Below are positions 27,088 through 36,877 of a stretch of 64,000 bases of DNA, in pieces. Each line of letters begins with the position of its first letter. Positions within the stretch are counted from its first letter, which is position 1. Made by a program: the position numbers and the translations under genes. Source of the stretch: Clostridia bacterium (lineage in GTDB: Bacteria > Bacillota > Clostridia > Lachnospirales > Lachnospiraceae); assembly GCA_003249225.1 (NCBI GenBank), contig QKJQ01000001.1, positions 22,173-86,172 of the forward strand, written 5' to 3'. The notes under the pieces are model-generated. The model did no database searches and was not told the DNA's origin. It saw only the letters and a list, made by a program, of their open reading frames with translations.

Positions 27088-28321
27088 AAAACTTGAAGAT
27101 CTTGATATAGATCTGACCGAACAATTGCTGCAGGAATCTGTTAAACTGACGATACCGTATAAAACAAAGAAACGAATCGCCGCTAGAGCATTGGCAAAGT
27201 TAACTACCGTTAAAAATTCCAAACGTTTTCTTAAGCCAGTTCGTGTATCCTTGCTTTGTACCTGTTTTCTTGCATTTTTATTACTTATTGGAATATTTTT
27301 AAAAGACCAGTACTCCATAAAAATCCTGACATTACCAGTTCCTCACCCGACACAGGATATATCAGATACTGATCCTCACTATGTTTTTGGCGCAGGAGGA
27401 GGTTTTTCACGACATTTTTTTTCGGTCCAAAATCTTTATATTCTTGATCGAAACAATCAGCTGGCATTGATAAACAAAGATTTTGAATCACTCACTTCGC
27501 TTGGTACTCTGCCTGAAAGCGGTGACTATATTATCGATAAGGAAAACCAAAAAATCTATTATGTCTCTGATCAAAGTATTTATGAGACTGATTTTACCGC
27601 ATCCTACGCAAACTGTATCTATACGAACACATCATCCGATGCGATTCGCTGTGTCTGGATAACCAACAAGCAACTTATTTTTTATACATCCTCCAGAGAA
27701 GATGGACTCTACCTTTTGGACAGCTACTTTTGCTTTGATCTTACGACCAATGCAATCAGACGTCTTCCCTTTGCTGATTATATCTTTATTGAAACCTCAC
27801 AAGATGATCTGATTGTTTTTGAAGCCAGTCAATTTCCGCGTAATACGATCGAAGATATTCGGTCTCATGATATACCTGACACGCAATTACTGCAGACGTA
27901 CGATTTATACACTGGTGAGCTTACAACATTAGCGACTCTGGAAAAATCAGACGGCAGTGCTGACTCAATATACCTTGTTCAGATTCATGATGGTTATGTC
28001 TACTATCTTGCCTCATCGTCTGGCTTATTTCGCGTTCCGCTGAACGCATCCTCTTCAACCGAGTTTCTGGTCAAAGATTTCGAGCGTTCAGCGATACGCT
28101 CCTTTGCATGGGCAAAAGACCACCTGATCCTATGCATGAATAAATACTACAGCAACGCCAGTAAACTGTATGAATTTGATTTATCTGACAATACAATGAA
28201 TACAATTATAAATTTAAAACAAGATATTTACTATATAAATAACGTTGAGTACAGCAATGGATATCTTTACTTATCTGATTTTATGAGCAATGATATGTAT
28301 CGTCTGAAGCTCTTTCCATAA
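27068..28321 (+). CDS. Membrane-anchored beta-propeller-like protein, probable anti-sigma partner (DUF5050-like)
   Basis: A 417-residue protein with a cytoplasmic N-terminus of about 60 residues, one membrane helix (VSLLCTCFLAFLLLIGIFL) and a large outside domain of WD/TolB/DUF5050-like repeats recognisable by spaced YILDRNNQLALI, GDYIIDKENQKIYYVSDQ and GYVYYLASSSGLFRVPL. The ATG at 27068 has GGAGG six bases upstream and lies inside the sigma gene, so the two are translationally coupled. The short N-terminal domain probably binds the sigma factor and the propeller may sense an envelope signal. This role is inferred from gene order and topology. Confidence 0.75.
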   Translation: MDHFLYEKLEDLDIDLTEQLLQESVKLTIPYKTKKRIAARALAKLTTVKNSKRFLKPVRVSLLCTCFLAFLLLIGIFLKDQYSIKILTLPVPHPTQDISDTDPHYVFGAGGGFSRHFFSVQNLYILDRNNQLALINKDFESLTSLGTLPESGDYIIDKENQKIYYVSDQSIYETDFTASYANCIYTNTSSDAIRCVWITNKQLIFYTSSREDGLYLLDSYFCFDLTTNAIRRLPFADYIFIETSQDDLIVFEASQFPRNTIEDIRSHDIPDTQLLQTYDLYTGELTTLATLEKSDGSADSIYLVQIHDGYVYYLASSSGLFRVPLNASSSTEFLVKDFERSAIRSFAWAKDHLILCMNKYYSNASKLYEFDLSDNTMNTIINLKQDIYYINNVEYSNGYLYLSDFMSNDMYRLKLFP

Positions 28322-28386
28322 GTCGCAAGGAACACATGAACCCGAAGATGAACGTGTATGGCCGCTGTTAACCTAGTCTTATGATA

Positions 28387-29592
28387 TCATTTTATCCTGA
28401 CAAACTTCTTCTTCCCGATTTTTAACACATCACCACTTTGCAGCAAATCCTTTAGAGCATCTTCTGTTATCTTCTCCTGGTTTCGCTGTACTCCATTCTG
28501 TCTAAGCATACGCAGGAACTCAGCTTTGCTTTTTACAAGCTCCATTTCGAGCAATTCCGGAATACAATCTGCCAGCGTTTTCTGCTCCTTTCCCAGAAGA
28601 AGTTCCGGGATGTCCTCCGGAATTGCCTTTTTACCAAAGGCTTCCCTGTAGTACTCTTCTGCTTTGTCCAGAGCTTCCATTGAATGGTAAAGTTTTGTTA
28701 TGATCCTTGCCAATTTTAACTTACAGTCTCTTGGATTCATACCTGTCTCCAAATCTTTTCTGATCTGGTCGATGGTATCCGGGTGTTCATCGGTTGCAAG
28801 TTCAAAGTAGCGAAGGATCAGATTGTCCGGAATCTCCATGACCTTTTTGAACATTACTTCTGCCGGTTCATTGACCCCGATGTAATTACCAAGACTTTTG
28901 CTCATCTTCTCGATGCCGTCAAGTCCCTCCAGGATCGGCATGAAGAGTGCGACCTGCTGCTCTTTGTTCATTGCTTTTTGCAATGTTCTTCCCATCAGAA
29001 TATTAAAGGTCTGGTCTGTACCGCCAAGTTCAAGATCTGCTTCAATGGCTATGGAATCGTAAGCCTGCATCAATGGGTAGAAGAACTCATGAATTCCAAT
29101 GGGTACACCATTTTTGTAACGGTTCTGAAAATCATCGCGCTCCAGCATTCTGGCTACCGTTGTAATAGACGCTAATCGTATTACATCTTCAAAATTTAAC
29201 TTTGACAGCCACTCGCTGTTGAATCTGACAACGGTCTTTTCTTTATCGAGCACTTTAAAGATCTGGTCACAATAGGTCAGCGCATTCTCTTTGACCTGCT
29301 CATCAGATAATGCAATCCGTCCTTTTGCTTTACCGGTCGGATCTCCGATCTTGCCCGTAAAATCCCCGATTATGATGACTGCTTTGTGACCTAATTCCTG
29401 CATTTGTCTAATCTTTCGCAGAACAACTGCATGTCCCAGATGAATATCCGGAGCAGAAGGATCAAGCCCCAGTTTTATAATCAGCGGTCTTTTTTCCTTT
29501 TCCGTTTTTTTAAGCTTCTCGAGCAATTCCTCTTCATTCACGCACTGATGTGCTCCTTTGCAGATAATTCTTATTTGTTCTTCTGGTTTCAT
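28387..29592 (-). CDS. tyrS: Tyrosyl-tRNA synthetase
   Basis: A 401-residue class I synthetase that charges tRNA-Tyr. The HIGH motif is [10 protein letters not shown] and the KMSKS motif is [12 protein letters not shown]; the tyrosine pocket includes [19 protein letters not shown]. The C-terminal 60 residues form an S4-like RNA-binding domain. This is the TyrZ-like branch by length and motif. The start has AAAGGG eight bases upstream. A tyrosine T-box leader (specifier UAC) precedes it, so expression rises when uncharged tRNA-Tyr accumulates. Confidence 0.96.
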   Translation of the reverse strand: MKPEEQIRIICKGAHQCVNEEELLEKLKKTEKEKRPLIIKLGLDPSAPDIHLGHAVVLRKIRQMQELGHKAVIIIGDFTGKIGDPTGKAKGRIALSDEQVKENALTYCDQIFKVLDKEKTVVRFNSEWLSKLNFEDVIRLASITTVARMLERDDFQNRYKNGVPIGIHEFFYPLMQAYDSIAIEADLELGGTDQTFNILMGRTLQKAMNKEQQVALFMPILEGLDGIEKMSKSLGNYIGVNEPAEVMFKKVMEIPDNLILRYFELATDEHPDTIDQIRKDLETGMNPRDCKLKLARIITKLYHSMEALDKAEEYYREAFGKKAIPEDIPELLLGKEQKTLADCIPELLEMELVKSKAEFLRMLRQNGVQRNQEKITEDALKDLLQSGDVLKIGKKKFVRIK

Positions 29593-29692
29593 TCCTTATA
29601 CCCTTTCTGCTGCGATTTATGATTGTTGACAGGTTTTGCGCAGCGCAAGCCTGTTTTACTAAATATCTGCAAAAGACTGATGAAGTAAGGCG

Positions 29693-29987
29693 GACAAAAT
29701 AAAAAACTCCCGTCCCTTTGTTACCAAAAGGACGAGAGTACAATCTCGTGTTACCACCTAAAGTTCACAGATAACTCACGTTACCTGTCTCATCAGGTAC
29801 GGCAAAAGCGATACCCTGGCACTTGATCACGGTGTGCTCTCCGTCGCAGCCTACTTTATGTTCGGTGCGCAGCTCAAAGAGGTATTCACACTTTCTATCC
29901 ATGAGCCTCTCATCAACCGGCGTCTTTCTGTTTGGAATCAAAAATGCTACTCTTTCTTATCATAGCCTTTTTCAATCTATTTAGTTA
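29693..29987 (-). promoter_or_regulatory. T-box leader, tyrosine specifier (UAC), upstream of tyrS
   Basis: Read leftward, the leader contains the T-box core GGTGGTAACACGAG, followed by a terminator stem (CTCTCGTCC with GGACGGGAG) and a run of T. In stem I the specifier is TAC at 29882-29884, ten bases before the end of the shared GAGC element. Confidence 0.93.
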
Positions 29988-29993
29988 GGCAGT

Positions 29994-30022
29994 ATATTAC
30001 CATAAACCACCAAACGAGTCAA
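29994..30022 (-). promoter_or_regulatory. Promoter of the tyrS T-box transcript
   Basis: On the minus strand TTGACT (30022-30017) and TAATAT (29999-29994) are separated by 17 bp. An unusual run of seven C (minus strand) lies just upstream near 30036-30042. Confidence 0.75.
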
Positions 30023-30055
30023 GTGTATTTTTGGGGGGGTAATCTCTTCTGCTTT

Positions 30056-31045
30056 TCAGGACAATACTTCTCTTATAATACGCAAAGCATTTTTTGAAAA
30101 GACTTTATCAATTTCAGATTCTGTAAATCCATGCTTTTTCATCGCATCCGCAAGACTCTGGATTCCTTCTGCACCTCCAAAGTCAGTGGTTTCACCAAAA
30201 CCGTCAAAGTCACTTCCAAGTGAAATACATTCAATTCCTCCAAGCTTTTTCAAATGTATCATATGGCGGACCATGTCATCCATACGTGCATTGTTCCTGT
30301 CATGGTACAAAAAGTCAGGACAAAAATTTATGCCTGCCACACCACCGCGTTCTGCCAGCTCTATAATGACCTCATCGGAGAGATTGCGCAGATGCCGGCA
30401 GACCGCTCTGGTATTGGAATGACTTGCCAGAATCGGTCCCTTTGTACAGGCAAATACATCCTCAATTCCTGTATCATTCAGATGTGAGATATCAATCAGC
30501 ATACCGATTTTCTCCATCTCCTGTACGATGTTTTGCCCCGCTTCTTTCAGCCCATTTTCACCGGGCTTTACTGCAGATTCCTCTCTGGTCTTGTAGATAT
30601 TGGGAAACCCCAGTTCATTTTCAAAATTCCAGGTCAGTGTGGATATCCGGACCCCTCTGTCATACAGTGCATGAAGCTTTTTGATCTCGCCTTCATAGAC
30701 CGCACCTTCCTCTACCGTCATAAGGGCCGACATTTTCCCATTGGCTTTGTTCCTCATTATATCCTGATAGCAGACTGCTTTTTCAATCAGATCGTTATTC
30801 GAAATTATCTGTTCTTCCCAGTAGTCTGCCAGTTTCAAGGCATGCTCATAGGGACTTTCCCTGCGGGATTGAAGCGCTTCCAGATAGGAGAACAGAGCAA
30901 AACACTGGCAAAGGTATCCGCCCATTTTCATGCGTTCCAGATCCATATGCATATGATTGGTCCGCAGCATTACATCCACACCTTCCCGGTGCTTTGCTTC
31001 CATCACTGATATCGTATCACAGTGAAGATCTACTACATCAAACAT
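30056..31045 (-). CDS. Membrane-dipeptidase family (M19) peptidase
   Basis: A 329-residue metal-dependent dipeptidase of family M19. Zinc ligands are visible in DLHCDT (His-x-Asp), the bridging Glu in TVEEGAVYEG, DISHLND and ASHSNTRAVC, with the late GSDFDG Asp. The bacterial members cleave Xaa-D-amino acid or L,L dipeptides and lack a signal peptide, as here. It is the last gene of the opp operon and probably cleaves dipeptides brought in by OppABCDF. GGAGG lies upstream of the ATG, and the gap to the Amt-PII gene is 58 bases. Confidence 0.93.
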   Translation of the reverse strand: MFDVVDLHCDTISVMEAKHREGVDVMLRTNHMHMDLERMKMGGYLCQCFALFSYLEALQSRRESPYEHALKLADYWEEQIISNNDLIEKAVCYQDIMRNKANGKMSALMTVEEGAVYEGEIKKLHALYDRGVRISTLTWNFENELGFPNIYKTREESAVKPGENGLKEAGQNIVQEMEKIGMLIDISHLNDTGIEDVFACTKGPILASHSNTRAVCRHLRNLSDEVIIELAERGGVAGINFCPDFLYHDRNNARMDDMVRHMIHLKKLGGIECISLGSDFDGFGETTDFGGAEGIQSLADAMKKHGFTESEIDKVFSKNALRIIREVLS

Positions 31046-31103
31046 ACCTCTACCTCCTTTCCTGAAAGATTATGGGTATGGTTCCATACTGCTTGGAGAC
31101 CCG

Positions 31104-32768
31104 TTATTCTGAGGCTCCGCCCTGCATGGCATCATAACCCTTCTCACCGGTCCTGACACGTACAACATCTTCCAGCGTATGAATGAATATCTTGCCATCC
31201 CCGACATGACCGGTGTTCAACACTGCTCTTGCCGTAGTCACGACGTCCGCCACCGGTACCTTCGCCACTACAACTTCCACACGGATCTTTGGACGTAGCT
31301 GAACTTCAACAGGAATTCCCCGATATACTTCCTTATATCCTTTTTGTACACCACAGCCGGATACCGGAAATACCGTCATACCTGTGATACCTATATCATT
31401 CAGTGCGATTTTAAGTTCTTCGAACTTTTCTTTTCTGGTTATTATTTCGATCTTTGTCAGCAAAGCGGCTTGTTGCTCTGCGGAACCCGTTTGATATTCA
31501 TAAGCTGGCTCTGCTATATCTCCCGCCTTGCCATCTTCCTTCCAATCCTCACTTTTCAAAGCTTTCCTGTTAAAATGGTCTTTTTTTCTGTTGCGGTCCC
31601 GGCTGTCATTCCAGTCCGTGGTATCAATATTGTAAGTGAAATCATGGTAGGCACTCAGCAGTCCGTTCTCCTCCGTGTCCAGTCCCTCAATCTCCTGCTC
31701 CGGAAGCAGACGAAGTCCTATTGTTTTTTTCAGAATCCAGAACACCAGCGTAATGGTAATTGCCATGAGCAAAATGCTGAGAACTGCTGTTGCTGCCTGA
31801 ATCCCAAGGGACGCAAGTCCGACTCCTGAAAATAAGCCTCTTGTCCTTGAAAACAGTCCTGTCCCAAGCAATCCTGCGATTCCTCCGATTCCAAAAATGG
31901 AAACATTACCGCTTGGATCATCGATCTGAAGATTCTGATCAAGATTTTCTATGGAAAACACAATGCAAAATCCAACTGCTATTGCGAGGATCACCACGCC
32001 CGGCAAACTGACTTCATCACAGAAACTGCTTCCGGCAATGGCACCGGACAGCATTCCACTTAGCGATATCGTAATATCCGGTTTCTTATACCTTGCCCAG
32101 GAAATCAACAGCGCCGTTAGACCGGAAAGGCTGACAGAAAGCAGTATATTCTGAACTATTTTATAGCCTTCTTCTATGCCCACCGATGCACGAAGGACAG
32201 AAGTCATTGCAAGGACGGATACGCAGACAATCAGCAGAAGCATCCCAAGAATACTAAGCGGAATATTATGTCCCGGCATCGCTCTTGAAACACCACCTCC
32301 GGAGTATTTTCCGGTCCGTGCCCCCAGTGCTTTTGCCGAGAAAAATGCTCCTGCACCACCGACCAGACTGATTATTGAAAGACCGGTAAAATCATGCAGC
32401 CCACCCGGTAAAAGAAATCTGCTTTCAAGCATCCAAAAAAGCGGATAGATAAAAAGTGCAGTGATTATACATAAAAGAATGTACGCTGATAATTTCATTC
32501 TCTCACTGACAGCTCCGGCAATAATGTTCGTGATCATCGTGCAGGCCGCTGCCGACATAAAGGTCTGCAGTATCGAGTCATGACCTGCGGTAACATGCTG
32601 TCCCAGCAGAATAAATACAGGAATAGAAATCATGAATCCGACTGCACATTTGACCACGGTATTCCCGGCGTTCTTTGCTCTTGCCATACCTGTTTCCATT
32701 GCCGAAAAGCCTACAACTGCAAGCAATGATAACATTACACCTATAACAGGATACCAAGTATTCTCCAT
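31104..32768 (-). CDS. Ammonium transporter-like protein fused to a PII signalling domain, twin-His motif lost
   Basis: Numbering from the GTG at 32780, residues 10-360 give about eleven membrane helices of the Amt/Rh fold, residues 361-440 a charged linker, and 442-558 a complete GlnB/GlnK-type PII domain with the T-loop GYKEVYRG and B-loop TGHVGDGKIF. Where AmtB has the pore His168 (VVHI) this protein has Ser138 (SIISL), and where it has His318 (VHG) it has Phe296 (SIFGIGG). The tandem His that conducts ammonium is therefore absent, so it may be a sensor or regulator of nitrogen state. The start is more likely the ATG at 32768, with AAAGGTGG upstream, than the GTG. Confidence 0.85.
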   Translation of the reverse strand: MENTWYPVIGVMLSLLAVVGFSAMETGMARAKNAGNTVVKCAVGFMISIPVFILLGQHVTAGHDSILQTFMSAAACTMITNIIAGAVSERMKLSAYILLCIITALFIYPLFWMLESRFLLPGGLHDFTGLSIISLVGGAGAFFSAKALGARTGKYSGGGVSRAMPGHNIPLSILGMLLLIVCVSVLAMTSVLRASVGIEEGYKIVQNILLSVSLSGLTALLISWARYKKPDITISLSGMLSGAIAGSSFCDEVSLPGVVILAIAVGFCIVFSIENLDQNLQIDDPSGNVSIFGIGGIAGLLGTGLFSRTRGLFSGVGLASLGIQAATAVLSILLMAITITLVFWILKKTIGLRLLPEQEIEGLDTEENGLLSAYHDFTYNIDTTDWNDSRDRNRKKDHFNRKALKSEDWKEDGKAGDIAEPAYEYQTGSAEQQAALLTKIEIITRKEKFEELKIALNDIGITGMTVFPVSGCGVQKGYKEVYRGIPVEVQLRPKIRVEVVVAKVPVADVVTTARAVLNTGHVGDGKIFIHTLEDVVRVRTGEKGYDAMQGGASE

Positions 32769-32804
32769 TCTTGTTCCCACCTTTCCTCTTCTGCCCGGCA
32801 GATT

Positions 32805-33920
32805 TTACTCTTTTTTTGGTACATTTCCTTCTTCGATGACCTTCTTTATAATGGCAATCATGTCCTTATTTTGTTCCATGGTTCCAATCGTTATTCTGCT
32901 GTAATCAAAATTACCGCGTATGATAAGTCCGTACTTTTCCAGTTCATTCGCAAGTGCTGCGGTCTGATAACCGGAGTCGGCGTACAAAAAGTTCGTGTGG
33001 GACTCCCATACCTTCCAGCCGAGCAAAGAAAGCTCTTTTGTTATATATTCACGTCCCTGACGGATTCCTTCAATCGTTGATGTTACAAACTCCTCATCAT
33101 CCATGGCTGCCATAACACCGGCAAGTGCGATTCTGCCCGCAACAAAGACCGTTGTTGCTTTTTGAAGTACACCATGAAGTTCTTTGTTCATAAGGGAATA
33201 CCCCACACGTACGCCGGCCATCCCATATAACTTAGAGAATGTTTTAATTATGATCAGATTCACATCATCCGAAATTTCTGAAACCATACTTTTTACTTTG
33301 GGATCCGTGGCAAACTCAATGTAAGCTTCATCTACAACAACGATTATATTCTTCGGCACCTTATGAATAAAGGCTTTCAGTGCCTCACTGTCTACTGCCG
33401 TGCCGGTGGGATTGTTGGGATTACAGATAAAGATCATTTTTGTTTTTTCAGTAATGGCTTTGTATATTCCATCAAGATCATAAAGCTGATCTTCGGTAAC
33501 CGGAACACGTACCACAACGCCGCCATTTCGTTTGCAGGCACCGCCATAAGCGCCAAAGGTCGGATCGCAATAGATCATTTCATCACCTTCTGTAATGAAG
33601 ACTTCCCCGAGAAGAGAGATGATTCCGCAGCCTCCCTGTGATATGATTACATTATCACCACTGTCATCAAACCCGAATTTCTTTCCAATTTTCTTTCTCA
33701 GCTGAATGCAGAAAGGATCCGGATATATGTTAGCCTCTGTCGCTGCCTTCACCATCGCCTCTACCGCCTTTGGTGATACCCCGTACTGGTTCTCATTGGA
33801 GGCGAGCTTCAGGACCTTATCAAGCTTATACTTTTCTTTAACACTTTCTGCTGTTCTGCCCGGAATGTAGGCCGGTATGTTCTGTATTCCTTTTTTCGTT
33901 AACTTATCAATACCACTCAT
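32805..33920 (-). CDS. hisC: Histidinol-phosphate aminotransferase-like (class I/II PLP enzyme)
   Basis: A 371-residue PLP-dependent aminotransferase of the HisC type. KLASNENQYGVSP opens the fold, NPNNPTGT and DEAYIEF line the cofactor site, and the catalytic Lys is in KTFSKLYGMAGVRVGY. There are no other histidine genes nearby; it sits in a peptide-uptake operon, so it may act on aromatic or other amino acids freed from peptides. AAGGA precedes the ATG. The symbol hisC is by family, not proof of substrate. Confidence 0.85.
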   Translation of the reverse strand: MSGIDKLTKKGIQNIPAYIPGRTAESVKEKYKLDKVLKLASNENQYGVSPKAVEAMVKAATEANIYPDPFCIQLRKKIGKKFGFDDSGDNVIISQGGCGIISLLGEVFITEGDEMIYCDPTFGAYGGACKRNGGVVVRVPVTEDQLYDLDGIYKAITEKTKMIFICNPNNPTGTAVDSEALKAFIHKVPKNIIVVVDEAYIEFATDPKVKSMVSEISDDVNLIIIKTFSKLYGMAGVRVGYSLMNKELHGVLQKATTVFVAGRIALAGVMAAMDDEEFVTSTIEGIRQGREYITKELSLLGWKVWESHTNFLYADSGYQTAALANELEKYGLIIRGNFDYSRITIGTMEQNKDMIAIIKKVIEEGNVPKKE

Positions 33921-34053
33921 ATTCTATCCTTCTTTCTTGTAAAATCATGAAAGCAGACACAGACGTAAGGTATTTTCTGGCCTGACGTCTGATGTCTGAA
34001 CTTTCTCATGCGTAAAAGCTTTTGAATTACGGCAGGTAAATCACCGAATGCAG

Positions 34054-35754
34054 TTATTCTATAATGTCTGCATAGGTATAGGATGCTTCCCCTTTATCGT
34101 TATACGTAATTCCGGTAATATTTGAATTGCGAAGTCCAATGTAATGCATGGTAGAAACCGGTATTACATAAAAGTTCTTATTGATCAAAATATTCTGTGC
34201 TTCATGCAGGTAGGCATTTCTTTCTGCCGGATCCGCGGTGGTATTTGAGTTCTCAATGGCTGCATCATAATCTGCATCGTTTATGTGATTAAAATTAAGT
34301 GAAGAATTTGAGGTATAAAGAGACAGATAGTTGATCGGATCATTAAAATCTGCGGTCCAGTTATAACGCAGTAATTCAAAGCTTCCCTCTCTCTTTGTTG
34401 TGTTATAGACTTCCGATTCCTGTGCCGCCAGATCAATGTCAATGTTCAGGACTGCTTTTAACTGAGCCTGAATTGCCTGCGCCAGGATTGCATCCTTTTC
34501 ACTGCTTGGATAAGTATACGTAAGTTTCGGGAAGCCTTCTCCGTTTGGATATCCGGCATCCGCAAGTAACTGCTGTGCACGGGCTGCATCTTCCGCAAAT
34601 GGAGTCTCTTCTTCGCTGAACGCAGCGCTTCCAGTATTCGAGAGCATGTACTTTGGAACCCAGGTATAGCTTGGTTCATAATTAGCACCCATGGATGCAC
34701 AGATTGCTTCACGGGAAAGTGCAAGAGCCAGTGCTTCACGTACAAACTCATTGTTCAGCGGCTCCACATCCATATTGGGTAAGATTGCCGTCGTTGTAAG
34801 CATGTTCCAGATCGTAAGTTCATCAGAACCTGCATACTGGGTCTCAACATAATCCGGAAGTCCGGAGCAGGCATTGATCTCACCGGTCTGATATGCTGCT
34901 ATGGTTGACTGGGTGTCGGATATACAAACATTTACGATAGTATCAATGTTGACTTTATCTGCATTAAAGTAATAAGGATTCTTAACCACTGTATAGGACT
35001 GATCCTGAATGTACTCTGTCAGCATAAAAGGTCCGTTACATAAATTCTTGGCAGGGTCTTTGTACCATTCCTTGTCTTCGTTCGTTGCCACGCCAGTTTT
35101 TGATGGATAAAAAACAGGAAGAGTCAACAGCTTTTTAAAGTAAGGGCAGACCTTTGTAAGCTGGAACTCAAGTGTATATTCATCCACTGCTGTGACCATC
35201 ACAGCGTCCAGTGTGCCACTGCCACTGTTTGCTTCTTCTGCTCCTTTGATACAATAAAGCATTTCTGCATAGATGGAGTCACTGTTTTCCGGATCCAGGG
35301 CACGTTTGATCGTGTTGATAAAATCATCCGCGGTTACAGCAGAACCATCGCTCCACTTCCCATCTTTTCGAAGTGAAAAGGTCCAGGTAAGCTGATCGTC
35401 GCTTACGGTATAACTTTCTGCTGCTCCCATTACTTCAGCGCCTTCGCTGTCAAAGGAAAGCAGTGGTGTGGAACAAAGACTTGCAAAACCATTCCAGGTC
35501 TGAAGAGCAAAGCCTGCCGGATCCATACTTCCAAACATTTCATCAATTGCGGTTACGATCTTCTTTTCTGATACCGCAGTCGTACTGTCTGTTGCCGTAC
35601 CGGCATCGGTTGCCGCCGGTGTACTGGTCGCACTGCTTGCATTGCCGGCAGAACCATTGTCTGCTGCTGCATTTTTTGATTCATTGGAATTGCCGCAGCC
35701 GGCAAGACTTACCATAAGAATCATTACAAGAATACAGGAAATAATTTTTTTCAT
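34054..35754 (-). CDS. oppA: Oligopeptide ABC transporter substrate-binding lipoprotein
   Basis: A 566-residue family 5 solute-binding protein. The signal peptide MKKIISCILVMILMVSLAGC ends in the lipobox LAGC, with the anchor Cys20, then a low-complexity linker of about 45 residues. The body shows DQLTWTFSLRKDGKWSDGSA and VTADDFINTIKRAL, characteristic of OppA/DppA. AAAGGAG precedes the ATG. It binds peptides outside the cell for the OppBCDF importer encoded upstream in the same operon; the gene order BCDFA is common in Clostridia. Confidence 0.95.
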   Translation of the reverse strand: MKKIISCILVMILMVSLAGCGNSNESKNAAADNGSAGNASSATSTPAATDAGTATDSTTAVSEKKIVTAIDEMFGSMDPAGFALQTWNGFASLCSTPLLSFDSEGAEVMGAAESYTVSDDQLTWTFSLRKDGKWSDGSAVTADDFINTIKRALDPENSDSIYAEMLYCIKGAEEANSGSGTLDAVMVTAVDEYTLEFQLTKVCPYFKKLLTLPVFYPSKTGVATNEDKEWYKDPAKNLCNGPFMLTEYIQDQSYTVVKNPYYFNADKVNIDTIVNVCISDTQSTIAAYQTGEINACSGLPDYVETQYAGSDELTIWNMLTTTAILPNMDVEPLNNEFVREALALALSREAICASMGANYEPSYTWVPKYMLSNTGSAAFSEEETPFAEDAARAQQLLADAGYPNGEGFPKLTYTYPSSEKDAILAQAIQAQLKAVLNIDIDLAAQESEVYNTTKREGSFELLRYNWTADFNDPINYLSLYTSNSSLNFNHINDADYDAAIENSNTTADPAERNAYLHEAQNILINKNFYVIPVSTMHYIGLRNSNITGITYNDKGEASYTYADIIE

Positions 35755-35902
35755 CTTTCTTTTCTCCTTTTAAATTAAATTCCAATCAAAAGCGAATTGC
35801 TCCTTCTTGGTTTCATTATATAAATGACTGTATTGGTGACAGCGCCTTATCCCTAGACCAAACGCCATTGTTTGTCATAAATCTAATGATATACAGCATC
35901 AC

Positions 35903-36877
35903 TTATACATATTTATAACATGCTACTTTATGCCCGTTTACATTGGCTACGACCGGAGGATCGATACGGCATTCCGGTCGGCATTCCGGACATCTTGGAC
36001 TGAATGGACAGCCGGAAGGAGTATGAATCGGACTTGGCACTTCCCCCTCCAGTTTTATTCTCTCCTGCGTTCTTGACAGGACCGGATCAGCGACCGGGGC
36101 AGCAGATATCAGTGCCTGTGTATAGGGATGCAGTGGGTTCTTATAGACCTCTTCTGCCTCTCCGAATTCCACCAGATGTCCCAGATACATAACGCCGATT
36201 TTATGGCTGATATGCCGAACCATGGTCAGGTCGTGTGCGATAAATAAATAAGACAGCTTTTTTTCATCCTGAATTTTTTCCAGAAGATTTATTATTTGTG
36301 CCTGAATGGATACATCAAGCGCAGATATTGGCTCATCACATATAATAAAATCAGGATCCAGTGCCAATGTCCTTGCAATTCCTATCCTCTGCCTTTGCCC
36401 ACCGGAAAACTCATGGGGATAGCGCGTAATATGATCCGGCTTCAGACCCACCTGCTCCAACAGTTCCTGCACCTTTTCTTCCCGCTCTTTTTTCGTGTAC
36501 ATATTGTATATTTCCATGGGTTCTGCAATGATTTCAGCCACGGTCAAGCGAGGGTTCAGGCTGGCATAAGGGTCCTGGAAAATCATCTGCATCTTATTGC
36601 GGTATGCTCTCATCTTACGATTGGAAAGATGGGCAATGTCTGTGTTCTTATAAATGATTTCCCCTTCTCCGGGTTCGTAGATTCGTATGATCGTTCTCGC
36701 CAGCGTGCTTTTTCCACATCCACTTTCCCCAACGAGTCCAACGGTTTCGCCGGGCATTATATCAAAACTTACATCATCAATCGCCTTTACATAATCTGTC
36801 GCACCAAACACATGTCGGTTCGCTACAAAATACTTCTTCAGATGACGCACACTTACCACCGGTTTTTCTTTTTCCAT
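35903..36877 (-). CDS. oppF: Oligopeptide ABC transporter ATPase OppF
   Basis: A 324-residue ATPase. Walker A is GESGCGKST, the signature is FSGGQRQRIGIARTLAL, Walker B is FIICDEPISALD, and the C-terminal oligopeptide extension carries the Cys-rich CPFSPRCPECRPEC that binds a 4Fe-4S cluster in relatives. It overlaps the OppD stop by one base (TGATG) with GAGGAGG ahead, so the two ATPases are translationally coupled. Confidence 0.95.
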   Translation of the reverse strand: MEKEKPVVSVRHLKKYFVANRHVFGATDYVKAIDDVSFDIMPGETVGLVGESGCGKSTLARTIIRIYEPGEGEIIYKNTDIAHLSNRKMRAYRNKMQMIFQDPYASLNPRLTVAEIIAEPMEIYNMYTKKEREEKVQELLEQVGLKPDHITRYPHEFSGGQRQRIGIARTLALDPDFIICDEPISALDVSIQAQIINLLEKIQDEKKLSYLFIAHDLTMVRHISHKIGVMYLGHLVEFGEAEEVYKNPLHPYTQALISAAPVADPVLSRTQERIKLEGEVPSPIHTPSGCPFSPRCPECRPECRIDPPVVANVNGHKVACYKYV

